Positions 9,616 through 16,452 of a stretch of 64,000 bases of DNA are shown here, in pieces. The stretch comes from Methanoculleus sp. SDB. Its GTDB lineage: Archaea > Halobacteriota > Methanomicrobia > Methanomicrobiales > Methanomicrobiaceae. Location: assembly GCA_001412355.1 (NCBI GenBank), contig LKUD01000004.1, forward strand, positions 27,489-91,488. The letters are read 5' to 3'. The notes under the pieces are model-generated. The model made no database searches. It was given only the letters and a program-made list of their open reading frames with translations, and was not told where the DNA came from. Position 1 is the stretch's first letter. Each line of letters opens with the position of its first letter. Both the position numbers and the translations under genes were made by a program.

Positions 9616-10393
9616 CGGTCTCCATCGGGATGGGAATCGTCATCGAGTCGTTCTCGAAGACATCTTCTGCAAGATGCCGGTAAATGTCGGCCTGCGGTGA
9701 ATCAGGCGCATACTCGATGACAGTCTGCTTGTTGACTTCGGCGACACGGACGATGTTGTCGCGTGGTATATAGGAGATGAGTCGCGATCCGATCCGCCGT
9801 GCAAACGCGCCCACGAGTTCCTTTTCTCCCGTGATATTCGCCGAATTACAGATGACTCCCCCGAGTGCACAGGTGCACCGGCTGCGTCGGGAAAGCCGCT
9901 GGATTGCCTTGCAGATATTATTGGCCGCATACAGGGACATCAGTTCCCCCGAGGTCACAAGGTAGACTTCCCGCGCATAACTTTCACGCATCGGCATGGC
10001 AAACCCGCCGCAGACAACATCGCCGAGCACGTCATAGAGTACTACATCGCCGTAAAGGGCATCGAGTCGTTCCAACAGCTGGAATGTTGCGATAATCCCC
10101 CGTCCGGCACACCCCACACCGGGTTCGGGGCCTCCCGCCTCGACGCACCTGATGCCGTTATACCCTCTGAAAACGACCTCTTCAACGGAAATCGCTGTAT
10201 CGCCGCGCGCCCTGACAAGATCAAGGACTGTTGGTATCCACGTCCCGTGCATCAGCATCCGGGTGCTGTCGTGTTTCGGATCGCAGCCGATCTGCATGAT
10301 GTCGAGGCCCCTGTCGGAGAGTGCGGCCGACAGGTTTGCCGACGTTGTGGACTTCCCGATCCCTCCCTTCCCATAGAGGGCGATCTGTTTCAT
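9581..10393 (-). CDS. NifH-like ATP-dependent reductase, first gene of operon
   Basis: Homologue of nitrogenase iron protein/BchL/CfbC (270 aa). The P-loop GKGGIGKST is at residues 8-16, the switch region [11 protein letters not shown] at 34-44, and the two Cys that hold the intersubunit [4Fe-4S] cluster are Cys95 (GVGCAGRG) and Cys128 (VLGDVVCGG). All catalytic residues look intact, so it should be a functional dimeric ATPase that passes electrons to the two component 1-like subunits encoded downstream. CfbC (cofactor F430 synthesis) is the best-known methanogen relative, but CfbD is a single-gene homodimer, whereas two distinct partners follow here. Start is ATG at 10393, just after a compound inverted repeat. 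Confidence 0.9.
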   Translation of the reverse strand: MKQIALYGKGGIGKSTTSANLSAALSDRGLDIMQIGCDPKHDSTRMLMHGTWIPTVLDLVRARGDTAISVEEVVFRGYNGIRCVEAGGPEPGVGCAGRGIIATFQLLERLDALYGDVVLYDVLGDVVCGGFAMPMRESYAREVYLVTSGELMSLYAANNICKAIQRLSRRSRCTCALGGVICNSANITGEKELVGAFARRIGSRLISYIPRDNIVRVAEVNKQTVIEYAPDSPQADIYRHLAEDVFENDSMTIPIPMETDDLENLALEYV

Positions 10394-10408
10394 CTGAGTA
10401 TAGTATGC

Positions 10409-10447
10409 GTTGCACCAATATTATTTCATTGATGCAACTTTTGTTGC
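10409..10447 (-). promoter_or_regulatory. compound inverted-repeat operator before nitrogenase-like operon
   Basis: On the plus strand GTTGCACCAAT (10409-10419) is followed after 8 bases by ATTGATGCAAC (10428-10438), an 11-bp inverted repeat with one mismatch. The right arm then forms a second repeat, GCAAC-TTTT-GTTGC (10434-10447). So three GTTGC half-sites are packed into 39 bases. An AT-rich element readable as a TATA box (AAATAATATT on the minus strand, about 10417-10426) lies between the first two arms. The start codon is 16 bases from the nearest arm, so a bound protein should block the promoter. Confidence 0.6.
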
Positions 10448-10468
10448 TTTAATTCCGGCCACCGCCTT

Positions 10469-11929
10469 TCACCGGTTAAACCCCCTGATCAGCCCCATGA
10501 AAAATACGATCACGGGCATGATCTCAAGCCTTCCGATCCACATCGTAAGAATGAAGCAGATCTTCGAGATCGGCGACATGGCGGGTGTGACAAAACCGCT
10601 TGATATTCCGTTGTTGCAGATTGCCGAAACAATCTCGAATATGATATTACTCGTATCGAAGTGGCTCGGATCCATGTGCATCACGATGATGGAGACGATG
10701 AAGATGACGAGAATGTAGAGGATGATGATGAGCATATTCTTTGAGACTTCCAGTTCCGCAACATTCTTTGGAATGACCTTCCCCTCGTATTTAAATGGAA
10801 CAAGCACCTTACCGCTCACAAAAGTCCGTTTAAACCACCATATGAGTCCCCTGTACCCAAGTGCAATACGGCTGAGCTTGATGCCTCCGGCAGTGCTCCC
10901 TGATGATCCGCCCACGAGCATGAGGAATATAAGGAATAAAACCGTCACGTTCGCCCAGATATGCGGTGAAGTAATCTGGAATCCCGTGCTTGTCACCGCC
11001 GCCACGGTCATGAAGAGCCCCTGCCTGAGGGCCGTGCCCGTATCGAGGCCGGTCAGGTTCACAAGATCGAAGGTAACGACGACAAGGCCTGCCGCGATGA
11101 GGAACAGAAGAAGTTTCGCCTGCTCGTCGGAAAAAAGCAGTCTCCGTTCTTTCCTGTATGCAAGATAATAGAGCTTGAAGGGGAGTGCTCCGGCAATCAT
11201 AACCGGAATGATCAGCAGTTCCAGAAATGCGTTGTCGTAGTACGGGATCCCTGCAGAATGGACCGAGAATCCTCCCGTCGCGATAGCGACCATGGCGATG
11301 TTTACAGCGTCCCAAAGAGGTATTCCGGAGAGTTTGATGAGCCCGACGGAGATCACCGTGAGAATGATGTAGATCTTCCACATCTGTAATCCCGTCGCGA
11401 CAACACTCGGCATAAAAGCCTCTGTTCGTCCTTCCGATCGATAGAGTCGTGACGGTGTAATCCCGGATCGTGTTGCCATCGAGATGGTGAACGCGACGAT
11501 ACCGAGCCCGCCGAGCCACTGCATGAGGGAGCGCCAGAAGAGCAGGGTATGGGGGGTGTCATCAACGGAAGGGATAAGCGTCAGTCCTGTGTCCGTCCAT
11601 CCTGACATCGCCTCAAAGACCGCATCAAGGTATGGCATCCCCGTACCCAGCGTAAAGGGCAACGCACCGATAATTGAGCAGATCAGCCAGATGAGTGCCA
11701 CCGCGAAGAGCGCCTGGCTCAGTCTGGCATCACGGGAGGTTGACGGCATCTGCACGAGCAGCGTCCCCAGCAGGAAAAGGGATAGGGGAACCGTTGCCAT
11801 CGGGAGAACCATGTCCCACTCTGCATACAGAATGGCGATGACAAGGGGGAGGCAGGTGCCGATGCTGATAAACCGGAGAATGTTGCCGACGTCATCTGCG
11901 ATGATCGAGAACTGCTCGATCCTGTCCAT
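10469..11929 (-). CDS. trkH: TrkH/KtrB-family potassium transporter
   Basis: Integral membrane K+ uptake subunit (486 aa) with the four membrane-pore-membrane repeats of the Trk/Ktr/HKT family. Selectivity-filter segments are visible as SGWTDTGLTLIPS, AIATGGFSVHSAG, AAVTSTGFQI and ICNNGISSGFV, each with the filter Gly (the last in NGIS). The LGGLGIVAFTISMA segment follows the first filter as in TrkH. It needs a cytosolic NAD-binding TrkA partner, not found in this window. It starts 17 bases after the phosphoribulokinase stop, so the two are probably co-transcribed. Confidence 0.92.
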   Translation of the reverse strand: MDRIEQFSIIADDVGNILRFISIGTCLPLVIAILYAEWDMVLPMATVPLSLFLLGTLLVQMPSTSRDARLSQALFAVALIWLICSIIGALPFTLGTGMPYLDAVFEAMSGWTDTGLTLIPSVDDTPHTLLFWRSLMQWLGGLGIVAFTISMATRSGITPSRLYRSEGRTEAFMPSVVATGLQMWKIYIILTVISVGLIKLSGIPLWDAVNIAMVAIATGGFSVHSAGIPYYDNAFLELLIIPVMIAGALPFKLYYLAYRKERRLLFSDEQAKLLLFLIAAGLVVVTFDLVNLTGLDTGTALRQGLFMTVAAVTSTGFQITSPHIWANVTVLFLIFLMLVGGSSGSTAGGIKLSRIALGYRGLIWWFKRTFVSGKVLVPFKYEGKVIPKNVAELEVSKNMLIIILYILVIFIVSIIVMHMDPSHFDTSNIIFEIVSAICNNGISSGFVTPAMSPISKICFILTMWIGRLEIMPVIVFFMGLIRGFNR

Positions 11930-11946
11930 TGCTAAGAAAATGCGCT

Positions 11947-12975
11947 TTAATCTATTATCTCTTTGCCTGTTTTCCGGGAATCGGAAGCATTCGTCCGCCT
12001 GCCATCCCCGTCCCCATAAAAAATACGCGTATTGATGATCCGCCAGGCAAGGATCAGGCGAACCATATCGACGGCGGTGATATAGTCCTTTCCGGAAATG
12101 GAGGGTATGGCTCTGATACCCGTTTCACGCTCAACATGCCGTTCAAGCTGCCGTATGACATCGGCGTGAAGTTCTCCGTCAACAGTTAACACGCCTCCCT
12201 TCATTCCATCGAGCCCCCGTGGGCTGAATTCGAGGTAAAAGGACCGCTCGGACAGTGAAAGGATGTCGAGCAGGTCGATGGAGAGGGTGACGTTGTGAAT
12301 GGTGCGTTCGGGACGCTTCTGAAGCAGGGTAACCCGATACAACGGCCCCGCGGGATTGCCTTCATTGTATTTGGATGGTGAAATCCTGACCACGGAATCT
12401 GCAAAAGCCCTTTGCGGTGCGATGTAACGGTCATAATCCTGTTTTCGCTCCTCGATCTCCCGGAGAACGTTCATTCGGCTGTATCCCCTGCCCTCAACAT
12501 CACGCCGTATCTTCCATTCGCGTTTCACCGTTTCTTCCGGATCCACAAACAGGGTAAAATCAAGATTCCCGCGGAGCGCCGGTGTGAACAGGGTGTGAAG
12601 CCCTTCGAGGATAACGATTTTTGTCGGTGGAAACGGCACCGGACGTCCGAAAGTCCCCGATGTATGGTCATAGACCGGTTTAATAAACGTCTCTCCGCGT
12701 TTGATGCAGCCGAGATGATCTTCAAGAAGGGGAATGTTATTCGCCTCAGGCGCAAGGGGAGTGATTCCGGCGGCTCTTCGTGCGCTCCTGTCAAGACGAT
12801 GATAATCGTCGAGCGTTATAGTGCTGACCAGATTGGGTGCAAACATTTCGCGGATTGCTCCTGAAAACGTGGATTTTCCGGATCCACTGTCACCCGCAAC
12901 GCCGATTGTGAAAATTACATCAGAACGGGCGATGACATCTTCGAAATGTGCGGAAGGCGGTGTTTCTGTGTGCAT
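11947..12975 (-). CDS. prk: phosphoribulokinase
   Basis: Phosphorylates ribulose 5-phosphate to ribulose 1,5-bisphosphate with ATP. The 342-aa chain has Walker A GVAGDSGSGKST near residues 25-36, the acidic DDYHRLDR segment near 56-63, the KPVYDHTSGTF block and the ILEGLHTLF Walker B-like strand. These match the phosphoribulokinase/uridine kinase family, PRK type. PRK in Methanomicrobiales works with form III RuBisCO in the reductive hexulose-phosphate pathway (established for Methanospirillum). No RuBisCO gene is in this window. It follows the superoxide reductase gene by 75 bases on the same strand. Confidence 0.88.
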   Translation of the reverse strand: MHTETPPSAHFEDVIARSDVIFTIGVAGDSGSGKSTFSGAIREMFAPNLVSTITLDDYHRLDRSARRAAGITPLAPEANNIPLLEDHLGCIKRGETFIKPVYDHTSGTFGRPVPFPPTKIVILEGLHTLFTPALRGNLDFTLFVDPEETVKREWKIRRDVEGRGYSRMNVLREIEERKQDYDRYIAPQRAFADSVVRISPSKYNEGNPAGPLYRVTLLQKRPERTIHNVTLSIDLLDILSLSERSFYLEFSPRGLDGMKGGVLTVDGELHADVIRQLERHVERETGIRAIPSISGKDYITAVDMVRLILAWRIINTRIFYGDGDGRRTNASDSRKTGKEIID

Positions 12976-13050
12976 GGTATCGGCAAAACAATCATTTCTG
13001 AATTCCGGGAAGGGGAGAATCGGGGGTATTCGTTGCAGTAAAAGGAGGTA

Positions 13051-13431
13051 TTATTTTTTATTTGTCCAGAGGCCGTGGACGTTGCAATAGATAAGCGATT
13101 TCACATCAGTATCCTGAACGGGGAATTCGGCTTCCGGTGCCTCTCCGGGGCGGAGGGCATGGATATAAAAATTACGGTCTTTTTTAACAGATATCCACTG
13201 GATATAATGCTCCTTCATCATGGGGTGAGGTACTTCTCCGACCTTTACCCTGATGCCAGACGCAGTCTTTTCGACCACCGGGACATGCTTCTCCTTCCCT
13301 GCATCCGCGGTCTTCTCCTCAAGCAGTTTCATCGGCTGATCGCAGCAGGTGAGCGTTCCTTCACCGGTATGAGTGATCATTACGACATTTCCGCACGTGC
13401 CGCACATATAGAATTCAAGGATTTTTGTCAT
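13051..13431 (-). CDS. dfx: desulfoferrodoxin (superoxide reductase)
   Basis: Reduces superoxide to hydrogen peroxide without making oxygen. The 126-aa protein has the N-terminal desulforedoxin iron site (Cys10 and Cys13 in CGTCG, and the Cys-Cys pair at about 29-30) and the catalytic centre ligands His in EKHVPVVE, PHPM and EHYIQW plus Cys and His in YCNVHGLW. The Glu before the first His is present. So this is the two-iron-centre type. A strong ribosome site (gggagga) precedes the ATG at 13431. It lies 17 bases after the FprA gene in an oxygen-defence cluster. Confidence 0.95.
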   Translation of the reverse strand: MTKILEFYMCGTCGNVVMITHTGEGTLTCCDQPMKLLEEKTADAGKEKHVPVVEKTASGIRVKVGEVPHPMMKEHYIQWISVKKDRNFYIHALRPGEAPEAEFPVQDTDVKSLIYCNVHGLWTNKK

Positions 13432-13448
13432 GATATCCTCCCGTAGGA

Positions 13449-14633
13449 TTACACGATTCTGTCGTCCTTATGCTTTTTAAGGATTTCGTCCGCAAGCTGG
13501 TCGAGCTTTTTGAGCGTGTCTTCCTTTGCAAGGCCCTGTGTATAGACAGGCTCGAGCATATTCGCCTTGATACCCTGAAGCAAGTCACCCAGCACCTTGA
13601 CAGTCTTTCCTCCCCACCCGTAGGAACCGATGATGGCGGCATTGCGCACTCCCGGCCTGAGCACCCCCGCGATGTATGCGACGGCAACCATCCGGGGGTG
13701 GGGGCCGAAAAGGACAGTCGGTGCAGCGACCACGATGGTTGCCGCATCAACAAGGGACATCGCAACCTTGCCGATATCGGCAACCGTGACATTGAAGAGT
13801 CTGACGGTGATGTCCCGCTTTATCAGTGCAGTGGTCAGATACTCAACCATCTTCCGGGTGGATCCGTGCATAGAGACATACAGTATGACGACCTCGTTTT
13901 TCACCTCGTCCGAGGTCCAGTCGCGATATGCGTCGAGGATAAACGCAGGCCGCCCGTATGCCGGACCGTGGCTCGGGGCGATGGCGGCGATCTCGTACGT
14001 CGCGAGCCGATCGAGATACCCCCTGATACTTCCCCGGAATGGCATCATGATCTCGGCATAATACCGTTTTGCCGGTTCATAACAGGCACTTTCGTCGCTA
14101 TGGAAAAGGTCGCTCGTTGCATAATGGGATCCGAAGAGGTCGCAGGAAAACAGTATTTTGCTTTCCCGTTCATACGTAAGCATCGTCTCCGGCCAGTGTA
14201 CCCATGGCGTATGGAGAAACTCCAGCGTTTTCCCGCCCAGATCAATCGTATCGCCGTCTTCGACGGTTTTAAAGCGGATATCGGGAATACCGAGCAGGCT
14301 CACGAGCAGCTCCCTGCATTTCGCGGTTGATACGATGGTCGCCATCGGAAAGAGCTCGAGGATCATCGGAAGTGATCCGGAATGGTCCTGTTCGGCGTGG
14401 TTTATGATGATGTAATCGATGGCGCCGATACCCAAACGGACAAGATTGAGGACAAATTCCTCCTCCTTTGTCGGATCGACAGTATCGATGAGTGCGATTT
14501 TTTCGCTGCCCTTTACAAGGTAGGCATTATAGGTTGTGCCGTCAGGGAGGGGGATCAGTTCATCAAACAGTGTCCGGTCCCAGTCAATCACTCCGACGGC
14601 AAAGATGCCCGATGCTATTTCACGTGCCGGCAT
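13449..14633 (-). CDS. fprA: F420H2 oxidase / A-type flavoprotein FprA
   Basis: Diiron flavoprotein (394 aa) that in methanogens reduces O2 to water using F420H2. The beta-lactamase-like domain (about residues 1-250) has the diiron motif HAEQDHSG near 79-86, the HTPWVHWPETM segment and SHGPAY (His about 225). The flavodoxin domain (about 255-394) starts VVILYVSMHGSTRKMVEYL, with the FMN phosphate loop STRK, and includes GSYGWGG. It lies 1 base after rubredoxin 1 and 17 before superoxide reductase, so translation is probably coupled. A nitric oxide reductase activity is possible for the family. Confidence 0.94.
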   Translation of the reverse strand: MPAREIASGIFAVGVIDWDRTLFDELIPLPDGTTYNAYLVKGSEKIALIDTVDPTKEEEFVLNLVRLGIGAIDYIIINHAEQDHSGSLPMILELFPMATIVSTAKCRELLVSLLGIPDIRFKTVEDGDTIDLGGKTLEFLHTPWVHWPETMLTYERESKILFSCDLFGSHYATSDLFHSDESACYEPAKRYYAEIMMPFRGSIRGYLDRLATYEIAAIAPSHGPAYGRPAFILDAYRDWTSDEVKNEVVILYVSMHGSTRKMVEYLTTALIKRDITVRLFNVTVADIGKVAMSLVDAATIVVAAPTVLFGPHPRMVAVAYIAGVLRPGVRNAAIIGSYGWGGKTVKVLGDLLQGIKANMLEPVYTQGLAKEDTLKKLDQLADEILKKHKDDRIV

Positions 14634-14634
14634 G

Positions 14635-14790
14635 TTACGTCAGTTCCTGAAATTTATGCTTTGCTGCACCACATACCGGGCAGGTCCAGTCGGCCGGAAC
14701 ATCGAGAAAGTCGGTACCGGCCGGTACTCCTTCATCTCCTTTCATAGGGTCATATACGTGTCCGCAGACACTGCACTTCATCCTCTTCAC
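14635..14790 (-). CDS. rubredoxin (copy 1, next to fprA)
   Basis: Small one-iron electron carrier. The frame encodes MKCSVCGHVYDPMKGDE...ADWTCPVCGAAKHKF, with the two CxxC pairs that bind iron and a rubredoxin-like aromatic core (Tyr, Phe, Trp). The GTG at 14790 is preceded 8 bases away by aaaaggag and gives 51 residues. The ATG at 14781 gives 48 residues but has no spaced ribosome site, so the GTG is preferred. The gene ends 1 base before fprA, suggesting it feeds electrons to FprA or to superoxide reductase. Confidence 0.92.
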   Translation of the reverse strand: MKRMKCSVCGHVYDPMKGDEGVPAGTDFLDVPADWTCPVCGAAKHKFQELT

Positions 14791-14805
14791 ACGACCGTCT
14801 CCTTT

Positions 14806-14979
14806 TCAGGCATTCCCTTTCTTCATGAACTGGTTTTTCTCGGCACCGCAGCGCGGACATACCCAGTCGGCGGGGAGATCCTCGAACTTCGTCCCTGCCG
14901 GAACACCCGTTTTTGCATCACCAATACTCTCGTCATAGAGGTATCCGCATTTTTTACATTTCCAGACAGCCATTGTCAT
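14806..14979 (-). CDS. rubredoxin (copy 2, first gene of oxygen-defence operon)
   Basis: Second rubredoxin of about 55-57 aa: MAVWKCKKCGYLYDES...ADWVCPRCGAEKNQF, with both CxxC iron-binding pairs and the PAGTKFEDLPADW core. Two in-frame ATG codons 6 bases apart (14979 and 14973) can serve as start; the upstream one has agga four bases before it. It lies 15 bases before copy 1 (GTG start) and is closest to the promoter at 15028-15041. It differs from copy 1 at many positions, so the pair is old rather than a recent duplication. Confidence 0.92.
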   Translation of the reverse strand: MTMAVWKCKKCGYLYDESIGDAKTGVPAGTKFEDLPADWVCPRCGAEKNQFMKKGNA

Positions 14980-15027
14980 CACATCCTGGAATGGTCGGTT
15001 CCATTCGATACATCACAGTATCCTCAT

Positions 15028-15041
15028 ACATAAATATTATG
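15028..15041 (-). promoter_or_regulatory. promoter of rubredoxin-fprA-dfx operon
   Basis: The minus strand reads ATAATATTTATGTA, a good archaeal TATA box, about 50 bases before the first rubredoxin start. This implies a leader of about 25 bases. No other TATA-like element lies between gdhA and the rubredoxin gene. Confidence 0.5.
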
Positions 15042-15067
15042 TTCTGGTCGATTGCGGTTTTTTCCTC

Positions 15068-16354
15068 TCACACCCATCCCCTGTCCTCCATCGCCCGGAT
15101 GACGCGCTGGAGTGCGATTGTATACGCTGCCTGCCGCATCGGGACGCTGTGGGTCCGCGCCATGGTGTATACCGCAGTATACGCAGCCGTCATCTTGTCG
15201 TCGAGACGGCGGCGAACCTCCGCAGCCGGCCAGTGGTCCATATTATAATTCTGCACCATCTCGTAGTATGATACGATCACACCGCCGCCGTTGCAGAGGA
15301 AGTCCGGAATGATATGGATGCCGTTTTGGGAGAGAATGTCTTCCGCTTCCCGCGTAGTCGGGCCGTTTGCGAATTCAGCGAGTATCTTCGCTTTGATATT
15401 GCTGGCGTTTTTCGCGGTGATGACGTTTTCAAGTGCTGCGGGAATCAGGATATCAACATCGAGTTCGAGCAGTTCTTCGTTGGTCATCGCAGACGCACCG
15501 GGGTATCCTGTCACCGAACCGGTTTTTTTCTCATATTCCATGACGCTGTCCGGATCGAGTCCCTCCTGATTATAAATGGCGCCCCGGCTGTCCGATACGG
15601 CCACCACCCGGCATCCTGCCATCTCACCGGCAAGCCGGGCGGCATGGTAACCGACATTTCCGAATCCCTGTACCGCAACGGTTGTATCCGTAACAGGCAT
15701 CTCCATCGCTGCTGCGGTTTCCCTGATGGCAAAATCAATGCCGAGGTGTTTTCCTGCTTCGCGGATTGCGATCCAGCCTCCCCGGGCCGTGGCGTCGTCG
15801 CGCCCCTCTGATCCACCGAGAGTGACAGGTTTTCCGGTAATGACACCGAATTCGGTATATCCGGTTATCGAAGCGTACTCATCCATCATCCACGCCATTA
15901 CCTGGGGGTTCGTATAGACGTCGGGCGCCGGTATATCACGACCTGGCCCGATGAAGCGGCAGATCGCCCGCATGTACGCTCTGCTCAGGCGTTCGAGCTC
16001 CCCCCGGGACATCGTCTTGGGATTACAGATAACTCCCCCTTTCGCGCCGCCAAGCGGAAGGTCATGGAGTGCGCATTTCCATGTCATAATTGCTGCAAGA
16101 CCGCGGATGGTGTTGATCGTCTCATCCGGATGAAATCGGATTCCCCCTTTTGCCGGTCCCCGTGCATTGTTGTACTGAACACGGAATCCCTGAAATGTCT
16201 GGATCGTACCATCGTCCATCCTGACCGGGAGCGATACATGCAGTTCGTGCATGGGTTTTTTCAGCAGCGCTTCGACATTCGGGGTGAGCCGAAGGTCGAC
16301 CGAGCAGGTGCAGATCTGTTTTCGGACCGTTTCGAGGAGGTTCATCTCTTCCAT
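15068..16354 (-). CDS. gdhA: glutamate dehydrogenase
   Basis: Interconverts glutamate and 2-oxoglutarate plus ammonia. The 428-aa product has the hexameric GDH landmarks RVQYNNARGPAKGGIRFHP, the catalytic LPLGGAKGGV segment (active-site Lys), GPGRDIPAPDVYTNPQVMAWM, and the dinucleotide-binding VQGFGNVG. The frame stays open upstream to 16609, but those residues are arginine-rich, unlike GDH, and overlap the divergent U32 gene. The ATG at 16354 fits the family length and has aaggtgg upstream. Coenzyme preference (NAD or NADP) was not determined. Confidence 0.94.
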   Translation of the reverse strand: MEEMNLLETVRKQICTCSVDLRLTPNVEALLKKPMHELHVSLPVRMDDGTIQTFQGFRVQYNNARGPAKGGIRFHPDETINTIRGLAAIMTWKCALHDLPLGGAKGGVICNPKTMSRGELERLSRAYMRAICRFIGPGRDIPAPDVYTNPQVMAWMMDEYASITGYTEFGVITGKPVTLGGSEGRDDATARGGWIAIREAGKHLGIDFAIRETAAAMEMPVTDTTVAVQGFGNVGYHAARLAGEMAGCRVVAVSDSRGAIYNQEGLDPDSVMEYEKKTGSVTGYPGASAMTNEELLELDVDILIPAALENVITAKNASNIKAKILAEFANGPTTREAEDILSQNGIHIIPDFLCNGGGVIVSYYEMVQNYNMDHWPAAEVRRRLDDKMTAAYTAVYTMARTHSVPMRQAAYTIALQRVIRAMEDRGWV

Positions 16355-16452
16355 ACTGCAATTCCACCTTACAGGGAAATGGAGTATCTTCACTCTTATA
16401 CATGTGGCCCGCTCCATCCATCGTATCCTTAATCGGTCCCGCCGTCCCATAG

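Noticed and set aside
7455..10393. Canonical molybdenum nitrogenase
   Set aside because: Component 1-like subunits are too short, and no nifB, nifE, nifN or glnB-type nifI genes are adjacent.
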